Under the pieces are notes generated by a model. It was not told where the DNA came from. It worked only from the letters and a program-made list of their open reading frames with translations, and searched no databases. Positions 1-7,886 of a stretch of DNA of 17,432 bases are shown piece after piece. Every line of letters starts with the position of its first letter. Within the stretch, counting starts at the first letter, position 1. The stretch is from JACKII01 sp963974445 (GTDB lineage Bacteria; Pseudomonadota; Alphaproteobacteria; Bin95): positions 1 through 17,432 of the forward strand of contig CAXBDI010000082.1 in NCBI GenBank assembly GCA_963974445.1. Direction: 5' to 3'. Made by a program: the position numbers and the translations under genes.

Positions 1-133
1 AGAATCAGACATCGCCCAATGCGTCCAGGACAGACTTCGTCAACGGCCTGTTAAGGGCTCGGAGCAGACATCTCCAAACTGAGACACTACCTGTCCGCGC
101 CAAGCCGCTCGATGCGACGCAATCGTATGAGCG

Positions 134-1378
134 TCAGATAGCTGGTTTCTGCGACGGCCTCGCGCTGCCCACGCGCAAGATGAGGCACGGCGGGATCGCC
201 AAAACCGCGACCACGGCCATTGCCAGGATTGCCGCCGACACACCATAAGCATCGCCGATCAGCCCGAAGCTCAACGGGCCGATAACGGACGACAGGCCAG
301 ACCCGCCGTAGATCAGGGCGAACCCCCGGGACACGCGGCTCGGGTGCACGAAATCATTGACCATGCTGTAGGTGATGGAGGTCGATCCCTGCAAAACAAT
401 TCCCAGGAATGGCATCAGCACGTAGGCCAGGATGCTGGGCGAGAACACGACCGCGACCAGGCCAATCGCCGTTAGGGTTTGGGCCAACGCAAACGCCGTG
501 CGCGCGCCGATCCGGTCGGCCATGAAGCCGCAAATCGCCTTGCCAAAGATGCCACCGACCAGGATCGCCGTCGCGGCAAAAGTGGCCAGATAGAGTGGCA
601 CGCCCTTGGCCAGCATGAGGAACGCGGCGAACGTCAAAGCGCCTGCCTGGACCGTGCTGTCTAGAAACACAACGGCAAGCAGGGCAATGAACCTGCGCTT
701 GTCGATGATGCCCCATTTGGTCGCTGTTTGCTGCGCTCCGCCGCCGATCTGTCTCACCGCCTGATAGGCGACCGAACTTGCCAACCGGGAAGACCGCAGT
801 GCCGCGAATACGACCGCAGCTGCCAAGACACCGGCAAGGCCGAAGGCGAAGATCGGGAAGTTCCAGGCCAGCCCGGCGCCGATAGCCAGGCTAAAGCTGG
901 TGGTGAAGATCAGCTTGCCGACATCGCCCGAAGAATTATAGAGGCCAAGCGCACCGCGCCGCCCCTCCGTCCCATAGGCCCGGCTGACCAGGGCGGAGGC
1001 TGGGGCGTGCTGGAATGCAGTGCCGACGCCAACAGCGATCAGGCTGAGCAGAACGCCGGTGGCGCTGTCGACCAGCGAAAACAGCAGGTAGGCGCAGCCT
1101 GACACGGCAAGGCCGAATACCAGCAACCTCCGGTCACCGAACCGCTCCGACGCAACGCCAGAGACGATCTCCAGCAATCCTTGCGCCAGGCTCTTGAGGC
1201 CCTTGAACAGGCCAACCTCGCTCAAATTCAACCCGAGAGATTGAGCCAGCACAGGCAATAGGACATAGACGGTTGCGGTCAGTCCATCCTGGATTGTGTG
1301 CGCCAGACAGGCCACCCACAGGATGACCCGGCGTTTCGGCTCGGTCCGTTGCAGCGGCGGCCGCTGTTTTTCCGGCAT
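134..1378 (-). CDS. MFS transporter
   Basis: Predicted 414-residue major facilitator superfamily permease of the inner membrane, of typical MFS length. The sequence is strongly hydrophobic throughout, consistent with about 12 membrane helices. A motif-A-like loop with ERFGDRR lies between helices 2 and 3, and a second cytoplasmic loop carrying FMADRIGAR sits in the C-terminal half. The start is the ATG at 1378 (MPEKQR). A good Shine-Dalgarno-like GGAGGAG (complement of 1399-1405) lies about 20 bases upstream, which is too far to be ideal, so the start is not firmly settled. The gene begins about 50 bases after the hyuB stop on the same strand, so the two probably share a transcript. It may move a substrate or product of the hydantoinase-like enzyme, but this rests on position only. 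The substrate cannot be told from sequence. Confidence 0.88.
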   Translation of the reverse strand: MPEKQRPPLQRTEPKRRVILWVACLAHTIQDGLTATVYVLLPVLAQSLGLNLSEVGLFKGLKSLAQGLLEIVSGVASERFGDRRLLVFGLAVSGCAYLLFSLVDSATGVLLSLIAVGVGTAFQHAPASALVSRAYGTEGRRGALGLYNSSGDVGKLIFTTSFSLAIGAGLAWNFPIFAFGLAGVLAAAVVFAALRSSRLASSVAYQAVRQIGGGAQQTATKWGIIDKRRFIALLAVVFLDSTVQAGALTFAAFLMLAKGVPLYLATFAATAILVGGIFGKAICGFMADRIGARTAFALAQTLTAIGLVAVVFSPSILAYVLMPFLGIVLQGSTSITYSMVNDFVHPSRVSRGFALIYGGSGLSSVIGPLSFGLIGDAYGVSAAILAMAVVAVLAIPPCLILRVGSARPSQKPAI

Positions 1379-1430
1379 GCGAGGATGCTTTGTTGTGCTC
1401 CTCCAAGGCGACTTGCCGGAGGAAATTTGT

Positions 1431-3083
1431 CTAGACTAATCCCAATTCTTCATCGAGTCGATCCAAGGCCGGGCCGCGCTTCGCTACGGGTCCCCAACCG
1501 CCGCCACCGCCGGAATGGACGCGGAAGATGTCGCCGGGTTGCACCGGAATGCCGACCACTTTGGTCTTGAGCTTCTCGACCGAGCCATCCGCCGCATGAA
1601 CCAGCCGGTAGTCGTGCGGTGCCCCGTCCTCGCCGCCGGAGATGCCGCGGGCGCCGTGGCGGATGCCGTCGCCGGCGGTGTTGGCGCGGGCCGGGCCGGC
1701 GGTCTCCACCTGCATTTCCATGACGGCGCCGACGCCGCCGACGAACTGGCCGCGCCCGCCGGAGCCAGGGCGGAACTCGTGCGATTTGAACAGCAGCGGG
1801 AAACGCACCTCCGCCACCTCGACCGAGCCGAATTTCAACCCGCCGGCCGAGTGCCACTCGCCGGAGCAATGCCAGCCGTCGCCATTGATCGAGCCGCCGC
1901 CCCCTGGCCTGGCGTGGAACATGTGCCAGATGAAGCGCTTGCCGGTGCGCGGGTCGTCGCCCTGGATCGCGAGGCGCAGACGGCGGCCCCAGCCACCCAT
2001 GGCACGCTCCGGTGTGGCTTGGGAGAGGGCGACGATGACCGCCTCGATGATCTCGTTGCCGCAATGGCTGGTACACATGGTGACAGGCCGGCCCTCGTTC
2101 GGCATGACGATGGTGCCCTGCTGGAGTTTCACGGTCAGCGGCCGGATCGTGCCCGAGTTCTTCGGCGTCGCCGGGTCGAGCAGGAACGAGAACGCCATGG
2201 CGATGGCGCTCTGCGTGTTGGCGTGGGAGGAGTTGACGAAGCCGCGGCTCTCCGGGTCGGAGCCGGTCATGTCGATCTCGATCTCCTCGCCCTGCACCGT
2301 GACCTTGGCGTGGATCAGGATATCCTCGCGCCCAAAGCCATCATCGTCGAGCCAGGCAGAGCCCTCATAAACGCCATCCGGCCATTCGGCGACGGCGGCG
2401 CGGGCCTGACGTTCCGCCGAGTCGAGGATGGACTCCACCGAGGCGGTTACGGTTTCCGCACCAAAATCCTTGAACAAGGCCTCCAGCCGCCGCTCCCCCA
2501 GATGGACGGAGCCTAGCTGCGCCGCCAGATCGCCCAGAAAATCGCGGGGCAGGCGGGTGTTGAGCGCCAGCAGGTCCAGCAGGTCGTCGCGGCAGACACC
2601 CTGGTCGTAGAGCTTAATCGGCGGCAGGCGGAAGCCTTCGTGGAAGATCTCCGTCGCCTCCGGGTTATAGGCGCCATGCGTGGTGCCGCCGATGTCGGAG
2701 TGGTGCGCCCGGTTGACCGTCCAGAACAGCAGCTCCTCGCCGGCAAATACGGGCACAAACGCCGTCACATCCGGCAGGTGCGAGCCGCCGCGGTAAGGGT
2801 CGTTCAGCAGGTAGAGATCGCCCTTTTTTACTTTTCCGTCAAAGCGCGCCACCACTTCTTTGAGCGCCCAGGTGAGCGCGCCGACATGCACCGGAATATG
2901 CTCGGCCTGTGCGACGAGGCGGACGTGCGCGTCGCAAATCGCGGTGGAGAAGTCGCGGCTGGAGTTGAGGATTTGGGAGTAGCTGGTGCGCAACATCGCC
3001 TCCCCCATCTCCTCAACGATGGCGGTCAACCGGTGTTGGATGACGGAGACGGTGATGGGGTCGGGGGCGTTCTGGCTGGTCAT
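1431..3083 (-). CDS. hyuB: Hydantoinase B/oxoprolinase family protein (HyuB-like)
   Basis: Predicted 550-residue B subunit of the ATP-dependent N-methylhydantoinase/5-oxoprolinase/acetone carboxylase superfamily, cytoplasmic. Family hallmarks are clear: NDPYRGGSHLPD at about residues 94-105, HHSDIGG at about 127-133 (likely metal and active-site region), a GGGGSINGDG stretch, and the usual C-terminal SGGGGGWG. Length matches complete family members. I chose the ATG at 3083 (MTSQNAPDPI) because homologues start shortly before DPIT; an in-frame GTG at 3146 would add 21 residues that do not look like the family. The SD is weak (GGAA). These enzymes normally need an A subunit with the ATPase fold, usually encoded directly upstream. 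Here the upstream neighbour is a cyclase-like gene and no HyuA is seen in the window. An MFS transporter follows in the same direction. The exact substrate (hydantoin, 5-oxoproline or a related cyclic amide) is unknown. Confidence 0.92.
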   Translation of the reverse strand: MTSQNAPDPITVSVIQHRLTAIVEEMGEAMLRTSYSQILNSSRDFSTAICDAHVRLVAQAEHIPVHVGALTWALKEVVARFDGKVKKGDLYLLNDPYRGGSHLPDVTAFVPVFAGEELLFWTVNRAHHSDIGGTTHGAYNPEATEIFHEGFRLPPIKLYDQGVCRDDLLDLLALNTRLPRDFLGDLAAQLGSVHLGERRLEALFKDFGAETVTASVESILDSAERQARAAVAEWPDGVYEGSAWLDDDGFGREDILIHAKVTVQGEEIEIDMTGSDPESRGFVNSSHANTQSAIAMAFSFLLDPATPKNSGTIRPLTVKLQQGTIVMPNEGRPVTMCTSHCGNEIIEAVIVALSQATPERAMGGWGRRLRLAIQGDDPRTGKRFIWHMFHARPGGGGSINGDGWHCSGEWHSAGGLKFGSVEVAEVRFPLLFKSHEFRPGSGGRGQFVGGVGAVMEMQVETAGPARANTAGDGIRHGARGISGGEDGAPHDYRLVHAADGSVEKLKTKVVGIPVQPGDIFRVHSGGGGGWGPVAKRGPALDRLDEELGLV

Positions 3084-3158
3084 GCGATTGTTCCGCTGTG
3101 CGAAGCGTTCGGACTGTAGATCAACCAGCTTAGAGAAAGCCTGCACCCTGAGCCAGCC

Positions 3159-4796
3159 CTACTCCTCCGGCACGCCGAGTTCGCGGAGGCCTTCAATGAA
3201 AGGTTCTCGCCAAAGCATCGAAATATTCCGTCCAGCGCTCTCAACCAAACTCAGGTTAAACCCTGGCCACCTTGCATAGAGATCTTGTATCGCTTCATTC
3301 GCCAACGTTGTGTTGCCCAAGCGCACCTGCGATATCGCCAAAGCGCCTCGCGTCCAAAATCCTTGCACACCCATAACATGGCAGCGCTTGCAGGTTTCGA
3401 TACAGTCTTCGTATCGCCCAACCGAAAACAGCCCGATCGCTTTGATCATCAGCAGTCTTGGCAGGTTTGAGTCGAGCGGGCTAAGCTCAATCGCCTTGTC
3501 CAGGGCAATGATCCCTTCAGCGGCCTGGCCGACCTGAACGTATGCATTCCCAAGGCTATAAAAGCCGCCGATATGGTTGGGATTGAGCTCAATGGATTGG
3601 AGGGCACACGACACTGCCTCATCCGTTTTTCCCATCGCGGTGTAAACGCGGGAGACCGCCCACAGCACTTGCGAGTCCCGGTGATCCAATGCCAAAGCCA
3701 CATCCGCATCGTCCCGCGCCCGGGCCATCAGTTCGTCATAGCGGCTCGGGTCGAAGGATTGGGCTATTGACGCGCGGGCTTGTGCTGCGATCGCGATCGC
3801 CGGCGCAAAATTCGGATCGAGTTCGCGCACACGATCCAAAATGTCGATGGCTGCATTATAACTCTCCAGCGAAAACACGCTGCTGTGAGCGAGACCTTGC
3901 TGATAGAGCAGCCAGACATTGATCTCAGTCGGCGGTAGTCGCGCGATGCGGCTGCGCTCGGCGTTTTCGATTTCGGGGCCAAGCGCCGCTGCGATGGCGT
4001 TGGTGATTTCGTCCTGGATCACAAAAATATCATCGACTTGTCGGTCGAACCGGTGGCTCCAAATCGAATTGCCGATTTCGGTGTCGATCAACTGGATCGA
4101 GATCCGCACCCGTTGCGCCGCCTGCCGGACGCTGCCCTCCAACACATAGCGGACACGCAACTTGTCGGCGACGTCGGCAGCGCTCACGGTCTGGGATTTG
4201 AAGGTAAACATCGTCCCGCGGGCGATAACGAAGAGCCAGCGGAACTTGGAGAGGGCGTTGATGACGTCCTCGGTCATGCCGTCAGCGAAAAACTCGGCGT
4301 CTGGGGCGGAGGAGAGGTTCTGGAAGGGGAGGACGGCGATGGAGGGTTGGGAGGAGCGGCTGGGGGTTGGGGTTGGTGCGGCGGTCGCCTCACCGGCGGA
4401 TGGCCAGAGCCAGATGCGGACTGGCTGGTCGATATTCTTGAGCGAGCGCTCGCCAGCGTCGGCGAAGGCAAACGCAGTCTTGCCGCGAAGATACTCATAC
4501 GTCCCCGCCGACACCGCTATCCCACCGACCGGAGCCACCTCCTGCAACCGGGCCGCGATGTTGACGCCGTCACCGTAGAGGTCCGAGCCATCGACCACCA
4601 CATCGCCCAGATTAATCCCCATCCGCAGCAACACCCGCCGCTCCTCCGCCTCCCCCTCCGCCCGAGCATTCGCCGCCGTCTGAACCGCCTCGGCAGCATT
4701 CGCAGCATCCACCACGCTGCCAAACTCCGCCAGCATGCCATCGCCCATCAGCTTAAACACCCGCCCGCGGTGAGCCCGCACCGACGGCTGCACCAC
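3159..4796 (-). CDS. Class III cyclase-like protein with TolB-like and TPR regions (5'-truncated reading frame)
   Basis: The remaining open frame encodes up to 545 residues from a GTG at 4796. Residues about 1-130 are most of a class III adenylate/guanylate cyclase domain: KLMGDGMLAEF (second metal Asp at residue 19), GINLGDVV, and LYGDGVNIAARL. From about residue 150, PSIAVLPFQNLSS begins a TolB-like segment with FFADGMTEDV and YVLEGSVR. The C-terminal half contains tetratricopeptide-like helices, for example SLGNAYVQVGQAAEGIIALDKA. This architecture is common in alphaproteobacterial cyclases that make cAMP from ATP. The usual N-terminal part, including the first metal Asp, lies upstream in the same frame but beyond a TGA at 4803-4805. 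As read, the protein would probably lack cyclase activity, although the TolB/TPR part could still fold. The GTG start is only a guess at where translation could restart. A sequencing error is a real alternative. Confidence 0.75.
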   Translation of the reverse strand: MVQPSVRAHRGRVFKLMGDGMLAEFGSVVDAANAAEAVQTAANARAEGEAEERRVLLRMGINLGDVVVDGSDLYGDGVNIAARLQEVAPVGGIAVSAGTYEYLRGKTAFAFADAGERSLKNIDQPVRIWLWPSAGEATAAPTPTPSRSSQPSIAVLPFQNLSSAPDAEFFADGMTEDVINALSKFRWLFVIARGTMFTFKSQTVSAADVADKLRVRYVLEGSVRQAAQRVRISIQLIDTEIGNSIWSHRFDRQVDDIFVIQDEITNAIAAALGPEIENAERSRIARLPPTEINVWLLYQQGLAHSSVFSLESYNAAIDILDRVRELDPNFAPAIAIAAQARASIAQSFDPSRYDELMARARDDADVALALDHRDSQVLWAVSRVYTAMGKTDEAVSCALQSIELNPNHIGGFYSLGNAYVQVGQAAEGIIALDKAIELSPLDSNLPRLLMIKAIGLFSVGRYEDCIETCKRCHVMGVQGFWTRGALAISQVRLGNTTLANEAIQDLYARWPGFNLSLVESAGRNISMLWREPFIEGLRELGVPEE

Positions 4797-4802
4797 CTCG
4801 CC

Positions 4803-4907
4803 TCACAACGCCTTCATCGCGGCGAGCGTGCCCGTCTCATCGGCTCGCATCAGCCGGGAATAGCCGACCACGTCGGCAGCCAAGATCGCGGCGAGTTTGC
4901 GTTGCAA
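4803..4907 (-). pseudogene. Detached 5' end of the cyclase gene, ended by in-frame TGA
   Basis: Read on the minus strand from a TTG at 4907, this encodes MQRKLAAILAADVVGYSRLM and then ADETGTLAAMKAL, the standard N-terminus of class III cyclases of this type. It contains the first metal-binding Asp (residue 12, in ADVVGYS). The frame then hits TGA at 4803-4805 and continues without any shift as G-E-V-V-Q-P-S-V-R into the downstream gene. Family members normally have Arg or a similar residue at this point, so a single CGA-to-TGA change would explain it. AAGGGA just upstream of the TTG is a plausible ribosome site. The frame is closed further upstream by a TAA at 4965-4967, so no longer N-terminus is missing. 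Confidence 0.75.
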
Positions 4908-5029
4908 GGCAGAGCATCCCTTGATTGGGATAAGGTGCGGCGTTCCCGCGGCATGAAACCGACGTTAGACTAAGCCAAAGGACCGACCGGTTCTACCCCT
5001 TCGCCGCACCTTGGTCTGGAGTTTCATTC

Positions 5030-5566
5030 ATGCTCATCTCCCCTCACCTGCTCGCCGAATTCAATGCCTGGGCGGATGCGCGGCTGCACGGGGCGGCGGC
5101 CAGCCTGCCGGCGGCGGAAGTGGCGCTGGACCGCGGCGCGTTCTTTGGCTCGATCCTGGGGACGCTGAACCATATTTTGTTGGTGGACCTGCTCTATCGC
5201 GACCGGTTGGAGGGGCGGCAGAGCAATTTCAAGGGCCTGGACGATATCCTGCAGGCGGACATGGCCGGGCTGACTGCCGCGCAGGCGGAGATAGACGCGC
5301 ACTATCTGGCCTTTACCGCCGGCCTGTCCGCCGCAGACCTGGACGGCGAGGTTGCCTTCACCACCCTTATGGATCAGGCGGAGGATTGGCGGGTGCCGCT
5401 GCGCGTGTACCTCACCAACCTGGCGCAGCATCAGGTCCACCATCGCGGCCAGGCATATGCCTTGTTGAACCAGGCCGGCGTCGATGTTCCCAGCATCGGC
5501 TTTGTCGAGTTCTGCATGGAGGAAAAGCCCGGCATGGTCTCCCGCAAGCCAGCTATCGGGAGGTAG
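5030..5566 (+). CDS. DinB family protein
   Basis: Predicted 178-residue cytoplasmic protein of the DinB/YfiT-like four-helix-bundle metalloprotein superfamily. The metal triad can be placed: His48 in TLNHILLVD, and His134 and His138 in HQVHHRGQ. An N-terminal FNAWADARL stretch is also typical of this group, and length is normal. Despite the name, these are not the DNA polymerase; many bind a divalent metal and some act as thiol-dependent transferases, but the role here is unknown. The start ATG is supported by GGAG at 5018-5021, 8 bases upstream. The gene is divergent from the interrupted cyclase. It ends only 5 bases before pcm, whose ribosome-binding site lies inside the end of this gene, so the two are probably co-translated. 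Confidence 0.9.
   Translation: MLISPHLLAEFNAWADARLHGAAASLPAAEVALDRGAFFGSILGTLNHILLVDLLYRDRLEGRQSNFKGLDDILQADMAGLTAAQAEIDAHYLAFTAGLSAADLDGEVAFTTLMDQAEDWRVPLRVYLTNLAQHQVHHRGQAYALLNQAGVDVPSIGFVEFCMEEKPGMVSRKPAIGR
5558..5563 (+). promoter_or_regulatory. Ribosome-binding site of pcm inside the dinB 3' end
   Basis: GGGAGG sits immediately before and against the TAG stop of the DinB-family gene (5564-5566), 8 bases from the pcm ATG at 5572. It fixes the pcm start and suggests translational coupling of the two genes. Confidence 0.7.
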
Positions 5567-5571
5567 GTGCC

Positions 5572-6210
5572 ATGGGCGAGACACCGGTCGAACGCCTGGT
5601 CCGCACCATCGCTGTCGACGGCATTCGCGATACTCGGGTTCTGGACGCCATCAGGGCGACACCGCGGGAACGCTTCGTTCCGGACGATCTGCGAGGCGCA
5701 GCTTATGACAACACCGCCCTGCCGATCGGCTATCGCCAGACCATCAGCCAACCCGGCGTCGTCGCCATGATGACCGAGGCGCTGGCCGTCGAGCCGCACA
5801 TGCGGGTGCTGGAGATCGGCACCGGCAGCGGCTATCAGGCAGCGGTACTGGCCCGTCTTGCGGCAGAAGTCTACTCGGTGGAGATCGTTGCGGAACTGGG
5901 CGAACGCGCCCGCCATGTGTTGGCGGAACTCGGCGTCGCTAACGTGCACATCAGGGTCGCAGACGGCAACGCCGGCTGGCCGGAGGAGGCGCCTTTCAAC
6001 CGCATCATCGCCACCGCCGCCGCGAAACGCCTGCCGCCGAAGCTGCTGGAGCAATTGGCGGCGGATGGCGTTCTGGTCATGCCGCTGGAGGAGCCGAACG
6101 GCGATCAGAACCTCGTCCGCGTGACCAAAGGCTCGGACGGCCGCCCCAACGTCAGCCGCTTCTGCCCGGTGCGGTTTGTGCCGTTTGTTGGCGACGGCAA
6201 TCCCGACTAA
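5572..6210 (+). CDS. pcm: Protein-L-isoaspartate O-methyltransferase
   Basis: Predicted 212-residue repair enzyme that methylates L-isoaspartyl residues of damaged proteins using S-adenosylmethionine, in the cytoplasm. The signature is strong: TPRERFVPDDLRGAAYDN near the N-terminus, YRQTISQPGVVAMM, then the SAM-binding loop LEIGTGSGYQAAVLA, with an acidic residue ending the next strand (YSVEIV). Length matches bacterial PIMT. The ATG at 5572 is chosen because the family starts at about this point and GGGAGG at 5558-5563 lies 8 bases upstream; the frame stays open upstream into dinB, but that part has no family match. Its pairing with dinB rather than surE/nlpD is notable. A fumarase gene follows after 75 bases. 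Confidence 0.95.
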   Translation: MGETPVERLVRTIAVDGIRDTRVLDAIRATPRERFVPDDLRGAAYDNTALPIGYRQTISQPGVVAMMTEALAVEPHMRVLEIGTGSGYQAAVLARLAAEVYSVEIVAELGERARHVLAELGVANVHIRVADGNAGWPEEAPFNRIIATAAAKRLPPKLLEQLAADGVLVMPLEEPNGDQNLVRVTKGSDGRPNVSRFCPVRFVPFVGDGNPD

Positions 6211-6285
6211 CCGGTTTCGTCCGGCTGTCACGAGGGCTATGCTGACCCCCGTCGCTCGCTCACCCGCGCCGAAAGGCTGTCACCC

Positions 6286-7245
6286 ATGATCCGCAAAGAC
6301 ACGCTCTATGACACTGCGCACGAACTGACCCGCCGCGCGGCTATCGAAATTCCGCAGGATTACCTCACCGGGCTGGAGGCGATGGCGGAGCAGGAGAGCG
6401 AGGACCTGTCGTCCTTCGTGCTGCGCGCCATGCTGGAGAACTATAAGGCCGCCAAGGAGGACGCCCGCGCCATGTGCGCCGACACCGGGGTGCCGCGTTT
6501 CTACGTCAAGGCCGGCAACGATGCCAAGGTCGAGGGCGGCATGGTGGCGCTGGAGGAGGCGCTGCGCTCAGGCCTCGCCAAGGCCACTCATGACGTGCCG
6601 TTGCGCCCAAACCGGGTGCATCCGCTCTGGCGCCACGACAACAACAACAATGTCGGCATCAATGCGCCGGAAGTGGAGTATTCGTTCGAGCCGGATGCGG
6701 ATTGGGTCGACATCACCACGGTGCACAAGGGCGGCCTGTTCGGCACCGACTATCGCATGTTGTTTCCGGGCGACGGCATTGACGGCATCAAGCGCTTTTT
6801 CCTGGACGCCATGATCGCGTTCGGCAAGCGCGGTCTGGCGTGTCAGCCGGCGATTGTTGGCATTGGCCTGGGCGGCTCGAAGGATACCAGCATGGTGCTG
6901 GGCAAGCAGGCGGCGTGTTTGCGCACCGTCGGCGACCGCAACCCGGACCCTAAAATCGCCGAGTTGGAACTCGAACTGATGGAGATGGGCAACAATATCG
7001 GCATGGGGCCGATGGGGTTTGTCGGCTCCTCCATGGTGGTCGATTGCCATATCGAGATCGGCTACACCCACACTGGCGGCATGCCGATGAGCGTGCACTC
7101 GTTCTGCCTGTCGAGCCGCCGCTCGGTCGCCAGGCTCCATGCCGACGGGCGGGTGCAGTACCGCACCGATCCGAACTGGTTCACCCCCTATCACCGCAGG
7201 AATGACGTGTCATGGCAGCCGGAAGCCGCAAAACAGTCCGCCTGA
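6286..7245 (+). CDS. Fe-S class I fumarate hydratase/tartrate dehydratase, alpha subunit
   Basis: Predicted 319-residue alpha subunit of a two-subunit, oxygen-sensitive [4Fe-4S] hydro-lyase (class I fumarase or L(+)-tartrate dehydratase type; TtdA/FumA N-terminal domain). Likely cluster ligands are Cys64 (CADTGVP), Cys186 (GLACQPAIVGIGLGG) and Cys274 (SFCLSSRR). The conserved blocks NNNNVGINAPE, TTVHKGGLFGTDYRM and MGNNIGMGPMGF are also present. The ATG at 6286 has AAAGG at 6272-6276 upstream. The beta subunit gene overlaps the 3' end by 34 bases. Fumarase (fumarate to L-malate) is more likely than tartrate dehydratase in a general setting, but the sequence does not decide between them, and no tartrate transporter is adjacent. 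Confidence 0.9.
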   Translation: MIRKDTLYDTAHELTRRAAIEIPQDYLTGLEAMAEQESEDLSSFVLRAMLENYKAAKEDARAMCADTGVPRFYVKAGNDAKVEGGMVALEEALRSGLAKATHDVPLRPNRVHPLWRHDNNNNVGINAPEVEYSFEPDADWVDITTVHKGGLFGTDYRMLFPGDGIDGIKRFFLDAMIAFGKRGLACQPAIVGIGLGGSKDTSMVLGKQAACLRTVGDRNPDPKIAELELELMEMGNNIGMGPMGFVGSSMVVDCHIEIGYTHTGGMPMSVHSFCLSSRRSVARLHADGRVQYRTDPNWFTPYHRRNDVSWQPEAAKQSA

Positions 7246-7886
7246 AAACTCCGGTCAGCGCGAAGGATCTGGAGCCGTTGGCGCTGGGCGACGTGGTCTA
7301 TCTGGATGGCCATGTCTACACGGCCCGCGAAGGCGTCTACCGCATGGTGCTGAAGGAAGGCCATGCGCTGCCAGAAGGGCTGACGGAGTTGACCAATGTC
7401 TCGTTCCACTGCTCGCCGGCGGCCAGTGTGAACGAGGACGGCACGTTTAATATCGGCGCCGTCACCGCGACCGCCAGCTTCCGCTTCGGCGCGCTGATCC
7501 CTGCCTGGTTTGAGGCGAGCAACTCGCTGTTGATCCTGGGCAAAGGCGGCATGACGGAGGAGGACTACCGCAACGAGTTCGTCCCGCGCGGCGCCCGCTA
7601 CCTGACCACGGTCGGCTATGGCACCGGCGCTCTGCTGGGCCGCGGCATCAAGAATGTAAAGGCCGTGCACTGGCTGGAGGAGTTGGGCATCGCCCAGGCG
7701 ATCTGGGTGCTGGAGGTGGAGAATTTCGGGCCGTTCCTGGTGGAAAGCGACGCCGAAGGCCGCTCCCTGTTCGAGCAGCACAACGCGCGCCTGAACCAGC
7801 GGATCGAGGGGCTGTACGACGGCCTGAAACAGCCCGCCCTCTCCCGCCACGGCGAGAGCACGGATCGGCGGGAGGAGCTGATTTAG
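7212..7886 (+). CDS. Fe-S class I fumarate hydratase/tartrate dehydratase, beta subunit
   Basis: Predicted 224-residue beta subunit (TtdB/FumA C-terminal domain) that completes the active site of the alpha subunit encoded just upstream. It shows the usual opening LKTPVSAKDLEPLALGDVVY followed by YTAREG, the substrate-binding GKGGM, a GTGALLGRGI segment, and the diagnostic VHWLEELGIAQAIWVLEVE followed by GPFLVESDAEG. Size fits a free-standing beta subunit. The ATG at 7212 is preceded by CAGGAA at 7197-7202, still inside the alpha gene; the 34-base overlap implies co-translation and a balanced subunit ratio. Its stop overlaps the stop of the convergent membrane-protein gene by a shared TTAG. 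Reaction: reversible hydration of fumarate, or dehydration of tartrate, in the cytoplasm. Confidence 0.9.
   Translation: MAAGSRKTVRLKTPVSAKDLEPLALGDVVYLDGHVYTAREGVYRMVLKEGHALPEGLTELTNVSFHCSPAASVNEDGTFNIGAVTATASFRFGALIPAWFEASNSLLILGKGGMTEEDYRNEFVPRGARYLTTVGYGTGALLGRGIKNVKAVHWLEELGIAQAIWVLEVENFGPFLVESDAEGRSLFEQHNARLNQRIEGLYDGLKQPALSRHGESTDRREELI

Noticed and set aside
116..135. Inverted repeat GACGC/GCGTC at the end of the left MFS gene
   Set aside because: Only a 5-bp stem with a 10-base loop and no U tract; too weak to call a terminator. The rest of 1-133 shows no gene.
1515..2516. Plus-strand open frame of 333 codons inside hyuB
   Set aside because: Antisense to strongly conserved hyuB motifs; low-complexity Ala/Arg/Asp-rich translation.
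4038..4973. Plus-strand open frame of 311 codons opposite the cyclase
   Set aside because: Antisense shadow. The minus strand encodes clear cyclase motifs across the same bases.
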